A stretch of 64,000 nucleotides of DNA from Eudorina sp. 2006-703-Eu-15 (taxonomy: Eukaryota; Chlorophyta; Chlorophyceae; Chlamydomonadales; Volvocaceae), in NCBI GenBank assembly GCA_003117195.1, contig BDSI01000116.1, forward strand, positions 62,001 through 126,000, in the 5' to 3' direction. The notes under the pieces were generated by a model. That model was not told the DNA's origin. It saw only the letters and a program-made list of their open reading frames with translations, and ran no database searches. How positions within the stretch are numbered: the stretch's first letter is position 1; every line of letters starts with the position of its first letter. Position numbers and translations under genes: made by a program. This document shows, in pieces, positions 1 to 11,223 of the stretch.

Positions 1-125
1 GAACTCTGCAAGACGTAGAAGACGTTCCACACATACAGACAGAAGACAATAATACCACATGCTGGCTTCATGCTAGCACGGTCGCGAGACCTTCGGGGAG
101 GCTTGCAGACCATGCCGAGACTCAC

Positions 126-3100
126 CCCCAGCACTTGACCCTGCCGCCCGGTTGGAGCAGCACGCATGTGTGGTCGTTGCCCGCGACGATGGCGGATGCG
201 GTGAGGCCGGTGCCCAGGTCCACGAACGGCAGGGAGTCGCCCATGTCGGTGGTGTTTAGGCCGCGGGTGAGAGAGTCGCCGACGCCCAGCTGTCCATTGT
301 TGTTGCGCCTGCAGGCAGCGGGGATGCAGCAGGGCCCAACGAAGCGAGGATGTAGAGAGGGTGACATCAACAGTAATTGGTTGTGCGATGGTCATCACCC
401 CGCTCGCTAGGGCATCTCGCTCCCAGGGAGATATAGAGGAAAAGACGTTTGGTCAAATAATTACTTGGTGGACTGGGTTGATGATTGGTTATTGCTTGCG
501 TGGTGTGTCTGCCGTAACGGGCGCACGGCGCTGCGATACCCGGGCGCACGGATGGAGGATGTCCGCCGTCTATCTGAATGGACGGGTCAAACGCAGAAAA
601 CGGATTGACGTAACAACGGTAGGTCCCGCCAGCGACCCGGCTTACGTCATGCCGGATCCTTGAAGATACGGAGGCACATGTGTACGTACAGCATACCGTA
701 CATGGATTGATGGATATGAGCGGTGACGTGTTTCAATCGAGGTGCGTTGCAAACGAGGGGGAGGATCTATCTCAGGCAAACGAACGAACGGCACGAGCAA
801 GGCCCCGTCGATCTATCGGTCAAGTAAGGTAGGCAACCACGGAACCAAGCTCGACTACGTACACTGACATGGATACGCTGACCACCCGGGATACGTACGC
901 AATCCGAGCAACACGCCAGCACCCAGCCACTACTCACCCCCAGCACTTCACCCTGCCGCCCGGGTTGAGTATGGCGCACGTGTGCGCGTCCCCCGCCGCC
1001 AGCGCCACCGCCGCCAGCCCGGTGCCCAGCTCCACGAAGGGCAGCGCGGCCCCCATGTCGCCGGGCTGCATGCCCCGGGTGACGTTGTCGCCCACACCCA
1101 GACGGCCGTCTGCGTTATTCCTGCGTTGTGTTCCGCACGTACGTCGGTAAGTGTACGGATACAAGTTACATTCCAGTGCCCGCATGTCCGCTACCTTAGC
1201 CCTTTCGTTCTTTGAGCCCCAGCGTGTGTACTGGTGCAGATGTATGCCGTCATCCATGTGCGACTCAACTGTTATTACGGGAGGCCGCCCCTCGGATTCC
1301 GCAAGCTCCATGTACATACCCAGGGCGAATTGCAGTCCCAAGCTAAATAATTCCTACGGCCTCAAACGCGTTTAGAAGAACTGAGGTGCAGGAGCCGCCC
1401 CGCCCCGCCCTCGCTCATCATGTGACGGACTGCCTCACCCCCAGCACTTGACGCGGCCGCCCGGCGCCAGGATGGCGCAGGTGTGTGAGGTCCCGGTCGC
1501 CAGGGCGGTGGCCTCGGTGTAGCTGCCGGGAGGTCCCAGGGCGACTGCCGGCATGGAGTCGTTGGAGCCCCCCGGGCCGGTCTTCGAGAAGTCGCTGTCC
1601 GCCGGGACTCGATAGAACTGGAGGCCGTCCATGCCGCGCCCCAACTGACCATAATGATTGTACCTGCAAATATAATAATAAACCGATATTTTAAGAGAGA
1701 GGAGGCAGGCACGCAGCTAGGGTTCCGCGATTTGCCAAGGGATGCCAATTGGAAGAGTGGGTGGAGTGAGCCGCGATGCATGACATGCGATTATACGATA
1801 TGGTAACCGCAAACAAGCAAGGTGAGTTGCACACACGGGTAACCGCAAACAAGCAAGGTGAGTTGCATACACACAGCGCTGACGGATGGCTGGTAACTGG
1901 AATGGCACCGACACCGGGCTCGCTCCGGGCGGGCGGGGTGGTGTACTAGGAGATGACGCGGCCGTACAGAAACGTGTATGTGTATGTGTGTTTTAGGGGT
2001 GGAACCTTACGGTCTACGGTGTGACTGTTTGCCGTGATTACAGAACCGTAATGACAGTGTGAGCCCTTTTGGCACAGTAATTTGACGGTATCACGTCGTA
2101 AGTGTAATCACGGCACATGGGTTAACTATTTTTCGGTCTGGGGGATTCTTACGGTCCAAGCAAGTTGGCAAACCATACCGTCAATCAGGCCCAACCAGAC
2201 GGATATCCACACCCCATCTCTGAAACCGCCTCCAAATTACATGCGTCCATCCAATGAGCGTAGTTTAGGGGCGCACACCCACTTGCCAAGCAACTGTTAA
2301 CTGCCATTAGCACCTCCGTTTGCCTTCGTGCGTAGCTCACGCACCGATTGTCATACAATCAAATGCTTTGTGATTGTGAAGGAAGGAAAATGCAAGCAGT
2401 CATTGTAATCGTAGCAATGCACGAAGGTGACGGGGCATCGAAACAAATTGGGAAGCAGGTACGTACCGAGCTATTTATTAGCTATGTAATAGTGTAAAAT
2501 CCTTGTGAATAGTAGAAATTGAGACGACAGTCTGTTGTTTTTCTTGCTACTATATTTCAATCACGTTTAAGCTTACACAGGATCAGATTACATGCAGAAC
2601 AGTGCCTTTAGATGCTGAAATAGATAAAACGGTATAATATGGGCTGAACATATAAAACGAGCCTAAATTGTGAGAAAAGCCTCTGGAGAACCAACCGCAA
2701 TTTCGTCACGGGCGGTGGCCAGACCGCAACATGGCCTTACGGTTGCAGCATTTACAGTCCTGAGAATATAATTACGGCATAAATTACCACCCCTAGATAG
2801 TGTGTTTAGTGAGTTAGGGAACCCGCCCGCCGTAACTGTGTGAGCGTGCATGCATGTTCGAGAATTGTACGTTACGTATGCATGTATGACTTCGGGCCTG
2901 ACGCTGGATGGCCAAGGGCTGCTAGCCCAACCCCAACGGACGGTAGGTAGACCGCCGAAGCACTCTCTTCCGGAAGTTAGGGGGAAAGAAAGGCGTAAAG
3001 GGCCGCTGTCTCCGCCCCCGTTCTCGACTCGCTCGGGCGGCGCCCGCCGCCGCGTGTTCATTCCCGTTTTCAGCAAACTAATGTGGATCGGCGACAACTG

Positions 3101-6100
3101 TGCCCCCACCAGGTATATATAGGGCAGAAGCCCATCTATCCGTCCTGGGCGGGATGCACATTGCGACCCGATGCTAAATCATCTCTTCAAGTCCGCCCTT
3201 GCTATGCAGCACGCACGCACGTACAGTAGTGCGAGGCGCTTTCCTCCCTGGAGCGAGGCGCGCCTCGCTCCGTCCGTCAGTGTTATGACCAAGGGCAGTC
3301 TGATTCTATCCAGCAGTCTGGTTCCAACCCACATGCAGCAGCTGTGCAGAGTCAGTGCTTACTTGCGATATATATGTACTCACCCCCAGCACTTGACCAC
3401 GCCGCCCGGCCGCAGCAGCACGCAGGTGTGGTCGGATCCCCCTTGGGCCACCTGCTCTACCGTGTAGCCGGAGCCGATGTCCAGCCAGTACAAGCCGGGT
3501 GTCCCGACAGCGGACAGGGCCCTATCACTGCGACCACCAATTAAGCGAACAAACAAAAGGTGCGTGTGCACAAATAAATAAAAAACACAACATGCACCAA
3601 CCACGTGTATTCATACATGCGCACACGTAGAAAAACGTTTGGCTGCTGGGTGCGCGCATGTGTGAAAGCAAGCATTACGTATATATTGTTCCACCCATCC
3701 AGCAGGCAAGTCATGAGGCCGCACATGCCCACGCACCTGGTCCCCCTAGCTATGCTGCTGAGAGGTATATAGATAGATAGACTTAGGTGGCAAACGGTTG
3801 CTGGGGCACTATCCTACTCATCGATTGGTGTCGGTCGGTGGGCCGACCTGCTACACTCCCTACCTGCTACATACATAACCATATTACTGCTATATATACA
3901 TTCTTGTACTTCGTTCCTTAAATACAGTATCCTTAAATACAGTATCCTTAAATACAGTAGGAGTGTGCTGAGACGCGACTTGCATGGCCATCCAGGTACC
4001 CATCCAGCCACACACGCACCCCCAGCACTGCAGCCCCATGCGGGAGGGGCGCCACATGCAGCTCGGGGACAGCCGCAGACCACCGCCGTCGTCGTGCGCG
4101 TCGTCGCCGCCGCCTGCATGATGAATAATAATGGGTGGATTGTGCAAGGAACACGGCAAGCGCGCCTAAAAGGAGAGTAGGCGAGTTAGCGTGCTGCGTG
4201 CCTCCGAAATGATGATGACTTGCTTTAGGAATACATCGATGAGGAGTGCCCGCTTGCTGGATGGAGGCCCTTGCACCGGCTGCGGCAGGACAGCGCGCGA
4301 GGTGGGGTCACAACGAAAAATGTGTTTGCGTGTGGCGTAGTACGTATGTAGCAGGCTGCATGAGCAACAGTCAAGGGATTTCCCAATTGAACAACCTCTA
4401 TCTGCCCGCCCTCTGTCGGGGTCAACAAACATCAAATGCCGGCCTTACGACTACCTGCCTATCTACCTACCTACCTGCCTGCCTACCTACCTGCCTACCT
4501 GCCTACGTACGTACGTACGTACGTACGTACCTACCTACCGTTAACCCGGCCCTGCGACCCGCCGTATTTATTGCGGACCTACACTACTCAGGGTTGATTG
4601 GCGATTGAAGTTACTTGTGTACAACTGTGCAGTTGCTTGCGTGGTTACCATCGATGGGGGCGGCGGCCATACGTACGTCTTTGGTGCACTCGCGCGTGGT
4701 GCTAGTGATGCTGGCTCAGTAGTGCCGCCACTTTACGTTTTGAGTGCGTGAGTTACCATTCCATTTACATTATTATGTCTGTGGCAATTAGCGAGCGGGG
4801 ACGGGGCCTTCCACTACTGTCACTGATGACAAATAAACCGCGGCGCGCGGCGGGGTCCACTGCTGCAACATACATGGCTGCATGGTTCATTCATACAACT
4901 GTGCAACGAACCCGTCCACCTTCCCATGCATTCCAGAACGAACGAACCTTCATCATCGCTCGCCCTGCTGCTTACCTGCTGCAGGTGGCGAGGACTGATG
5001 TGCTACTACCACTGGCGGTGAAGGCGGCGGCGACGGAGTGACTGTGTGCGTAATTGTGGATCGATGCATGCCAGCAGCAGGACGTGAGAAGCAGTATCAT
5101 CAGCATCAACACCATCATCGATCAGCAGCAGCAGATACGGCAGCAGCAATAACGCAGCGCCTTACAGTAGATATGCTGATGATGTAGATGATGATGGTGT
5201 GCCCCCACGCAAAAGCGGCAGGCGCAGCACGGGCACCGGTTGATAGTACGAACTAAGGGCAATGCCAGATAGAGCAACGGACATGCAGCAGCCGTCAGTG
5301 TATGTGGTGCGTGCCTGCTGTACATGCAATGGTGCATGTACACGCACATGTGTATGTATGGTTGGGTGTATACATATACCATCGAGACGCACGTAGGTAG
5401 ATAGATAGGCACCACGGAACCCCTCGATGCGATCTCCGTCCCATTACTTACAGAACGGCGGCCCCAAGTCCACGGGTGGCAGCGCTGCGCCCATGCTGAC
5501 CTCCTGGACCCCCCGAGGGGCGCTGTCACCCAGACCCAGCTGGCCGTCCGTATTCCGCCTGCATCGTTGATTGTGACGCACATCTATCGATATAAGGACG
5601 GACACCGTCCAGTGCGTGTGAAAGGACGTGTACCATCCAAGGCTATCGAAAATAGGCTCGAGGTGATTGGTTGGTTACTGCTGCTGCAAGCACTATCTAC
5701 TACTCACTGCACTACCTGCCTCCGTGCATGCGTGCAGCTGCAGCTTGCAGGCACGGCAGTACAGGCAGGCGGGCAGACGAGCGCGTGACCTCACGTACGT
5801 ATGTATGGCTGGTGTATGCATCCGCCGTCAACCTCTATCTGCCTGAATAGCCTGGATGAATAATAATGATACTCACCCCCAGCACTTCACCAGCGGCTGT
5901 GTCGAGTGGCACTGCTGCTTCAGCCGAACACACACGTGTTGCCCACCCGGCGCAAGGGCCTCCACCGCGAGGCCGTAGCCCACGTCCACGGGGGCAAGCT
6001 GGTTGCCGGGCTCGTAGTTGTTGTCCCCGAAGGAACCCCGCCAGAGGAAGTAGACACCCAAGGCGCCGAAGTCATTGTCCCTGGGTGTGTGTGCACATAA

Positions 6101-9100
6101 TACACACACACACACCAACATGTACAGCCAGGCCAGGGTAATAAGCCGAAGTCCAGGGGCCGCAGAGTGGTGGGCCGCGGGGGTACGGGGCGAATGTGCG
6201 ATATCTGGACCTTTGGTGCCGCAGCGCGATAATAGACCCGGTGGATGGGGCCGTTTGGACAGGCCCCTGATGGTGGCTCGCGAGCCCCCGTTGCCTTGCA
6301 AGACTACGAGCCCCCGCCGGAGACGTGAGCCCGCCTTGGCTGGGGTCGGTGGTGGTTCGCTAATAGGGGCGCCCTGGTGGCTAACTCCCCACAAGTGGGC
6401 CTTATCCCTGGCTATGGTCGGTTCTCAAAAACGGGGTGGTTCCCCGGCACCTGGGTGCAGCGGTGCAGTTGTGGAGCCTGTCCGGTGCGCCACGGTGGCA
6501 CGGTTACGTTTCGGTTGCTTGTACAGTGTGTGGCTTGACGAGGAGGCTGCGGCTGTCACCGATGACCCGCGCGCGGGGTCTACTTTACCACCCTTATTAG
6601 TATAAGGCCATCATTTTTAGGATAATGGTAGATGATAACGAACGCACGTCAGCAGCGGGTGCAAGGGTGCGCCGGCGAGGCCCACCCAGCGACCGGCGGG
6701 ATGGTGGGTCTATCTAGGATTCGTTCTACAGCTCTGCTGCTTTGAGGCAGTGCGTGAATGCGTGAGCTCACCCCCAGCACTTGACGTAGTTGCCGGGCAC
6801 CAGCAGCGCGCACGTGAAGCGCGCGCCCGCGGCCACCGCCACCGCCTCCTCATTCCGGTCCAGCCGCGCATCCTGGAAGTACGCGGACGTCTCGCCGGGC
6901 TGGTCGCCTCGGTCCTCCTGGTCCCCCAGGTTCAGTTGGCCGTTGCGGTTCAACCTGCCGCCGGCGGGCGGGGTGTACGGCAACGTACGGCAGTCGCATG
7001 GGCCGTATATATGTACAGGGCGGCGAACGAACGATCGAAGGCCGTTGCCCCCGCAGGGCCACTATCTATTATCCCGCTGTATGTATCCGGCGTGGCCAGG
7101 GCTGATCGTCAGAAGGTCGACCCGTGCAACGGAAGGACGGAACAGGACAGGGCCTGTCGCTCGAAGGCATGTATGTATGCCCATAGATAGCCGACCTTCC
7201 TCTGCCCGAAATTGCTTGGTTATGAAGGTCATCGTTGCCTTACTCACCCCCAGCAGCGGACGCCCCCTCCGGGCTGCAGCAGTGCGCACGTGTGGCCGGC
7301 GCCCGCCGTGATGGCGACCGGGGTCCGCCGCTCCGTGCCCAAGTCCACGGGGCGCAGCCGCGGGCCCATCTGACCTGCCAGCCGGCCGCGGCTGACTCGG
7401 TCCCCCAGCCCCAGCTGCCCGTGGCGGTTCCGGCTGTGTGTGGGAAGCCATCGATATCACAGCAAGCAAGGATGCAGAACGGTTAAATAGGTCCTACGTA
7501 TTATCAGGATGCGAACTTGACACCTGCTGGGGAGCTACTGCTGGCAATCGCGAAGAAGAGACTATGTTGAAAATGCTTGATAATCCAGAACACATAGCGG
7601 AAAAAGGCGAAACACGCAGTTGATAATCCTCATCACTTTGCCGTACAGCATACATACGCAGGCGGTACACAACGCCCTAAAATATATATAGTACGGTATG
7701 GGTACCGCCCCCGCGTGTTGCCCGTATCGTCACTCACCCCCAGCACTTGACCAGCGACCCCGGCTGCAGCAAGGCGCACGTGTGGGCCGACCCCGCTGCC
7801 AGTGCGGTGGCGTTGAGGCCGGGGCCCAGGTCCACGAAGGGCAGCGAGTCGCCCATGTCGCCGGGGGCCACACCCCGGGTGCGAGTGTCTCCCAAACCCA
7901 GGCGGCCGTCGTCGTTTGCACTGCCGTACACACATTGTCGGTACGGCACATGTGGAAGCATGGTTAGATACGGTAGCTTATGGAAACTGACAGGGTGGGT
8001 GCTGACATGCATCCACCTCATTGTCGTACTGTCTCGAGGCGTGGGTGCGCTGCCGCCGTCTATATCCTGGTTGCCTTGTTTTGCAACCCTGGGCTCTGAA
8101 CTCCCAAACCTTCACCGACGTGCTCAGCTAGGAAACCCGCTCGACCCAAATCATTGCGGCTGTGTACATACAGGTAGAGTGTCATAATGGTCGTTATCAC
8201 GGCTGCTGACGGCGCATTGCAGGCACCGCGCTTCACATCCTGCAGGGGCTTAATAAGCAATCTATCCCCCTGGTAACATGACCCGACCCCACACGCACGC
8301 ACGCGAACCCAAGGCGCGAGGCAGGACACGCACAGCGTACACAGCGAGCTCCTGGGGTGCCCGCGCCGCCCTGCGCCATAAACATGGCGGATATCTCACC
8401 CCCAGCACTTGACCCGGCCCCCGGGCTGCAGGAGGGCGCACGTGTGGCGCGCGCCTGCGACGATGGCGGTGGCTGTGAGGCCTGTGCCCAGGTCCACGAA
8501 GGGCAGGGAGTCGCCCATGTCGCCGGGGGCTGCACCCCGGGTGCGGTTATCACCAAGGCCGAGCTGCCCCGCGTTGTTGTGCCTGCACGCGGGTTGTGGT
8601 TGGGTGGTAAGTAAAGCGCATAATGAAGCTTAGACACGCCCACCCGTGGTCGGGTAAATGTGCGGTGCCCAAGCCAGGGCGGCTGTCTTACATGAGCGGA
8701 TGTATGTTGCAATTAATCCATGTCTTGTCGCAGCGCCCACTCACCCCCAGCACTTGACCCTGCCTCCCGGGTTGAGGATGGCGCACGTGTGCGCATCCCC
8801 CGCCGCCAGCGCCACCGCCGCCAGCCCGGTGCCCAGCTCCACGAAGGGCAGCGCGGCCCCCATGTCGCCGGGCTTCGTGCCCCGACTGACCCGGTCTCCA
8901 AGACCCAGCCGGCCATCAGCATTCATCCTTCGTGACGGGCGGCGGGCGGGAGTGGCAACAGCAGCAGTGGCAGCGAGTTCGCAAGTCAAGGGTCGGTATG
9001 ATGGTGTTGAGCGATCTAGCGCCAGCATCAGGTAGACCGTGAGTCAGGAATCGGTATCACGCAGCTGGATGGCAACGGGACCCGGAGATGAACAGCGTCT

Positions 9101-11223
9101 CGAGTCCGTGGCGCTGTCTCCGCCCTGCAGCCTGCGCCAGTATCACTACGTACGGAAGGGCAGTGCCTTGCACGATGGCTGGCGGCGGGCCCCAGGCCCA
9201 AGTCCACACAGCCACGCAAGGACTCACCCGAAGCATTTGACCATGCCGTACTGCGCCACGCACGTGTGGTTCAGCCCAGCGACCACAATCAGGGACTCGG
9301 TTTGCGCTGCGGCCCAACGGATCGGAGACCGGTTGGAGGGTGCGTTGGTGGGGGCGACCAGTTCGGTGGGTAGATAAATAAGTAGATGATGCCCAGATGG
9401 AGCATGCAACAATGGCAGTGAGGACAGGTTGGCGGCCACGTGGGTGGCATGCGGGTGACCAGATGGTGCGGCAGCGGCGTATGTATGTAGGTGCACACAC
9501 GCAGGCAGCTTGGCCTTCCCCCTGCTGTACTGTGCTGTGCATGCAGTCGGTCCCGCTCTTTAGTGTGGACCTATGGAGACATGGTGCTTGGTGGAGGACC
9601 TTTGGCTGTCACCGATGACCCTCGGGGTCCGCTGTAACATCCTTTATATATTATGGAATTTGGCGTTAGCACTGAAGTCCGCAATGACCATCCCGCCACC
9701 AATCCCCGCGTCGGTGACAACCTACATTAATACAGCAAGACTCCGCGTTCTCCATGTGTAATGCGACGCGCGTTGGCGGTCAAGCGCGCGGGTGATCGGT
9801 ATCTATCCCCGCCTGCTCCGGCCGCAATAATCCACATGCCGACCGGAGGAGCCCTAAGATCCGTAGAACCGTAACTATCTACCTGCTCTGCTTGCTTCGG
9901 CGTCTGGCTGAGTGGGGTCATGGCCCGGTGTGTTTTTTTGTGCGGCGTTGAGGTGTGGAGGTGTCTTGCCGCCTTGGCGGTGGGGCCTGCTGGGGCTTGC
10001 CCTGGTATGCACCGGTGATCCCTTTGGGGTCCGCTGTAACGGCCATTCATTCATTCATATCGACCATATATCTATCCTATCTCTGACCATGTTTGATAAC
10101 ATTATCGACAACAAATCCGCAACAAGGCTGCTCGACTCACATGGCGGGGGTGCGGGTGAGGGCGGCGGTGGCGATTGCGGCTCCAGCGGGGGGAAGGGCA
10201 TGAACGGCCGGTGCACGAAGTCGTCGCCCGGCGGGTGCGCAATGTACTCGCCGGGAGGCAAGGCACCTGCGGGTGAGGGCCGGGAGTAGATTACTCTATG
10301 ATGTTACAGCGGACCCCGCGGATAGTAGATTGTCACTGTGGGGCAACGTGATGTTGAACACAGTCTGCTGCCGATGGTGTGCATCGGCCCATAACGCGGT
10401 GGCGTACAGCTCTCTAAGGCGTTCAACTAAAACTTTGCAGCCCTGACCTACCTTGGTCGTCATTCTCCGGTGGTGGTGGAGCGGACGGCGGTGGGGGTGG
10501 GGGCGGGGGCGGGGGCGGGGGTGGCGGCGGCGGGGGCGTCGGCGGCGGCGGAAGCGGCGGCTGCAGCGGCGGCGGTGAAGGCGGCGAACGAACTCGCGGC
10601 GAAGGTCGCACAACTGGTGAGGGCATTAAGGATCGGGAGGTCAGATCGGGAACGCAAGGCAGCACATGCAATGGTGTTTTGCGGTCAACCACAGCCATCG
10701 ATATAGGCGTGCTGGGTCTATGCAAGGCTAGTGCGTTCAGCGTGGAAACCCGCCAAAGGCGAATGCGCTTAAGATATCTATCATTTTCACGGCCTTTTCA
10801 CGATCTCAAGGACTGGACGGGATACGTGGGAGAGACATTAATCAGGCTAGAAGTCAGGCCCGCAGATCCGAACAGCTGTAGGTATCTACCGCACGTGTGC
10901 ACCTGGAGCGGGCCTGGGTAGCGGGCTGCGACTGGTCGGAGGCTTCGACGAGGGCGGGGGCGGGGCTGCGTAAATAAAAGAGGCGTTTGAGGGCGCGGGC
11001 GAGACGTTACTGCTGTGCATCGCGTTGCGACACGTGGTCCGTAGGGCGGGAAACGAAACGCATCTGTAGCATTCAGATCGTACGACCACGTGCATATATC
11101 CACTGGTTGATTGATTGCGTTAAACTTACGAAGCGCCGACGTTGCCAACAGCGCCGGAAGAACCCCCAGAAGCAAACAGTTGCAGACGATGTTGAGTCGG
11201 GAAAGCCGACTCTCGCCAATCAT
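126..11223 (-). CDS. Secreted proline-rich protein with RCC1-type repeat array (partial at 3' end)
   Basis: Exons in transcription order: 11130-11223, 10452-10613, 10141-10266, 9228-9306, 8745-8927, 8400-8582, 7738-7920, 7248-7433, 6772-6954, 5877-6080, 5452-5558, 4020-4113, 3384-3527, 1439-1663, 938-1120, 126-308. All junction phases agree, giving 839 codons before the window edge. Exon 1 starts at an ATG and encodes a signal peptide (MIGESRLSRL, then a Cys/Leu-rich core ending ATSA). Exons 2-3 encode a polyproline stretch typed PPPP and PPSPAPPP, as in algal hydroxyproline-rich wall proteins. The rest is RCC1/alpha-tubulin-suppressor-type repeat: LPFVDLG, AGxxHTCALL, GGRVKCWG, then NxxGQLGLGD. 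Most repeats keep two Cys 10 residues apart, which could form a disulfide outside the cell. The array probably folds as one or two beta-propellers; partner and function are unknown. Extracellular location is inferred from signal peptide and linker. The gene continues left of position 121 through a GTGAG donor. Confidence 0.85.
1802..1873. repeat. Two-copy direct repeat, period 36 bp
   Basis: GGTAACCGCAAACAAGCAAG occurs at 1802 and again at 1838, followed in both by GTGAGTTGCA. It lies in the intron between RCC1-gene exons 1439-1663 and 3384-3527. Confidence 0.85.
2030..2115. repeat. Perfect 13-bp inverted repeat with 60-bp loop
   Basis: TGCCGTGATTACA at 2030-2042 is the exact reverse complement of 2103-2115. 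It sits in the 1.7-kb intron 1664-3383 of the RCC1 gene. It could be the ends of a small non-autonomous element or a structured RNA; nothing else identifies it. Confidence 0.6.
3916..3960. repeat. 15-bp tandem repeat, three copies
   Basis: CCTTAAATACAGTAT is repeated three times head to tail (last base of the third copy differs), in the intron between RCC1-gene exons 3384-3527 and 4020-4113. Confidence 0.9.
4436..4535. repeat. CCTA / ACGT tetranucleotide microsatellite
   Basis: Runs of CTAC, CTGC and GTAC follow each other at 4440-4537, in the intron 4114-5451 of the RCC1 gene. Confidence 0.85.
6471..6605 (+). repeat. Dispersed repeat family R1, copy 1 (longest type)
   Basis: Begins GTGGAGCCTGTCCGGTGCG and carries GGCTGTCACCGATGACC, then GGGGTC near the end. 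It matches the copy at 16747-16872 over both blocks and shorter copies at 9600-9650, 10009-10050, 10299-10320 and 19868-19927. It has no open frame of its own. It lies in the intron 6081-6771 of the RCC1 gene and is probably a non-autonomous mobile element. Confidence 0.7.
9600..9650 (+). repeat. Dispersed repeat family R1, copy 2 (3' part)
   Basis: GGCTGTCACCGATGACC at 9604 is followed by GGGGTCCGCTGTAACATC, the terminal block of family R1. It lies in the RCC1-gene intron 9307-10140. Confidence 0.75.
10009..10050 (+). repeat. Dispersed repeat family R1, copy 3 (diverged)
   Basis: CACCGGTGATCCC, a diverged form of the R1 core, is followed by GGGGTCCGCTGTAAC. It is about 360 bp from copy 2 in the same intron. 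Confidence 0.6.
10299..10320 (-). repeat. Dispersed repeat family R1, copy 4 (terminal fragment, inverted)
   Basis: GATGTTACAGCGGACCCC is the reverse complement of the R1 end. It lies in the short intron 10267-10451 between the two proline-rich exons. About 35 bp downstream, GGCAACGTGATGTTGAA also recurs at 18837. Confidence 0.55.

Noticed and set aside
2663..3109. 148-codon minus-strand ORF inside the RCC1 gene
   Set aside because: It lies in an intron, has no RCC1 motif and no acceptor/donor pair preserving phase 2.
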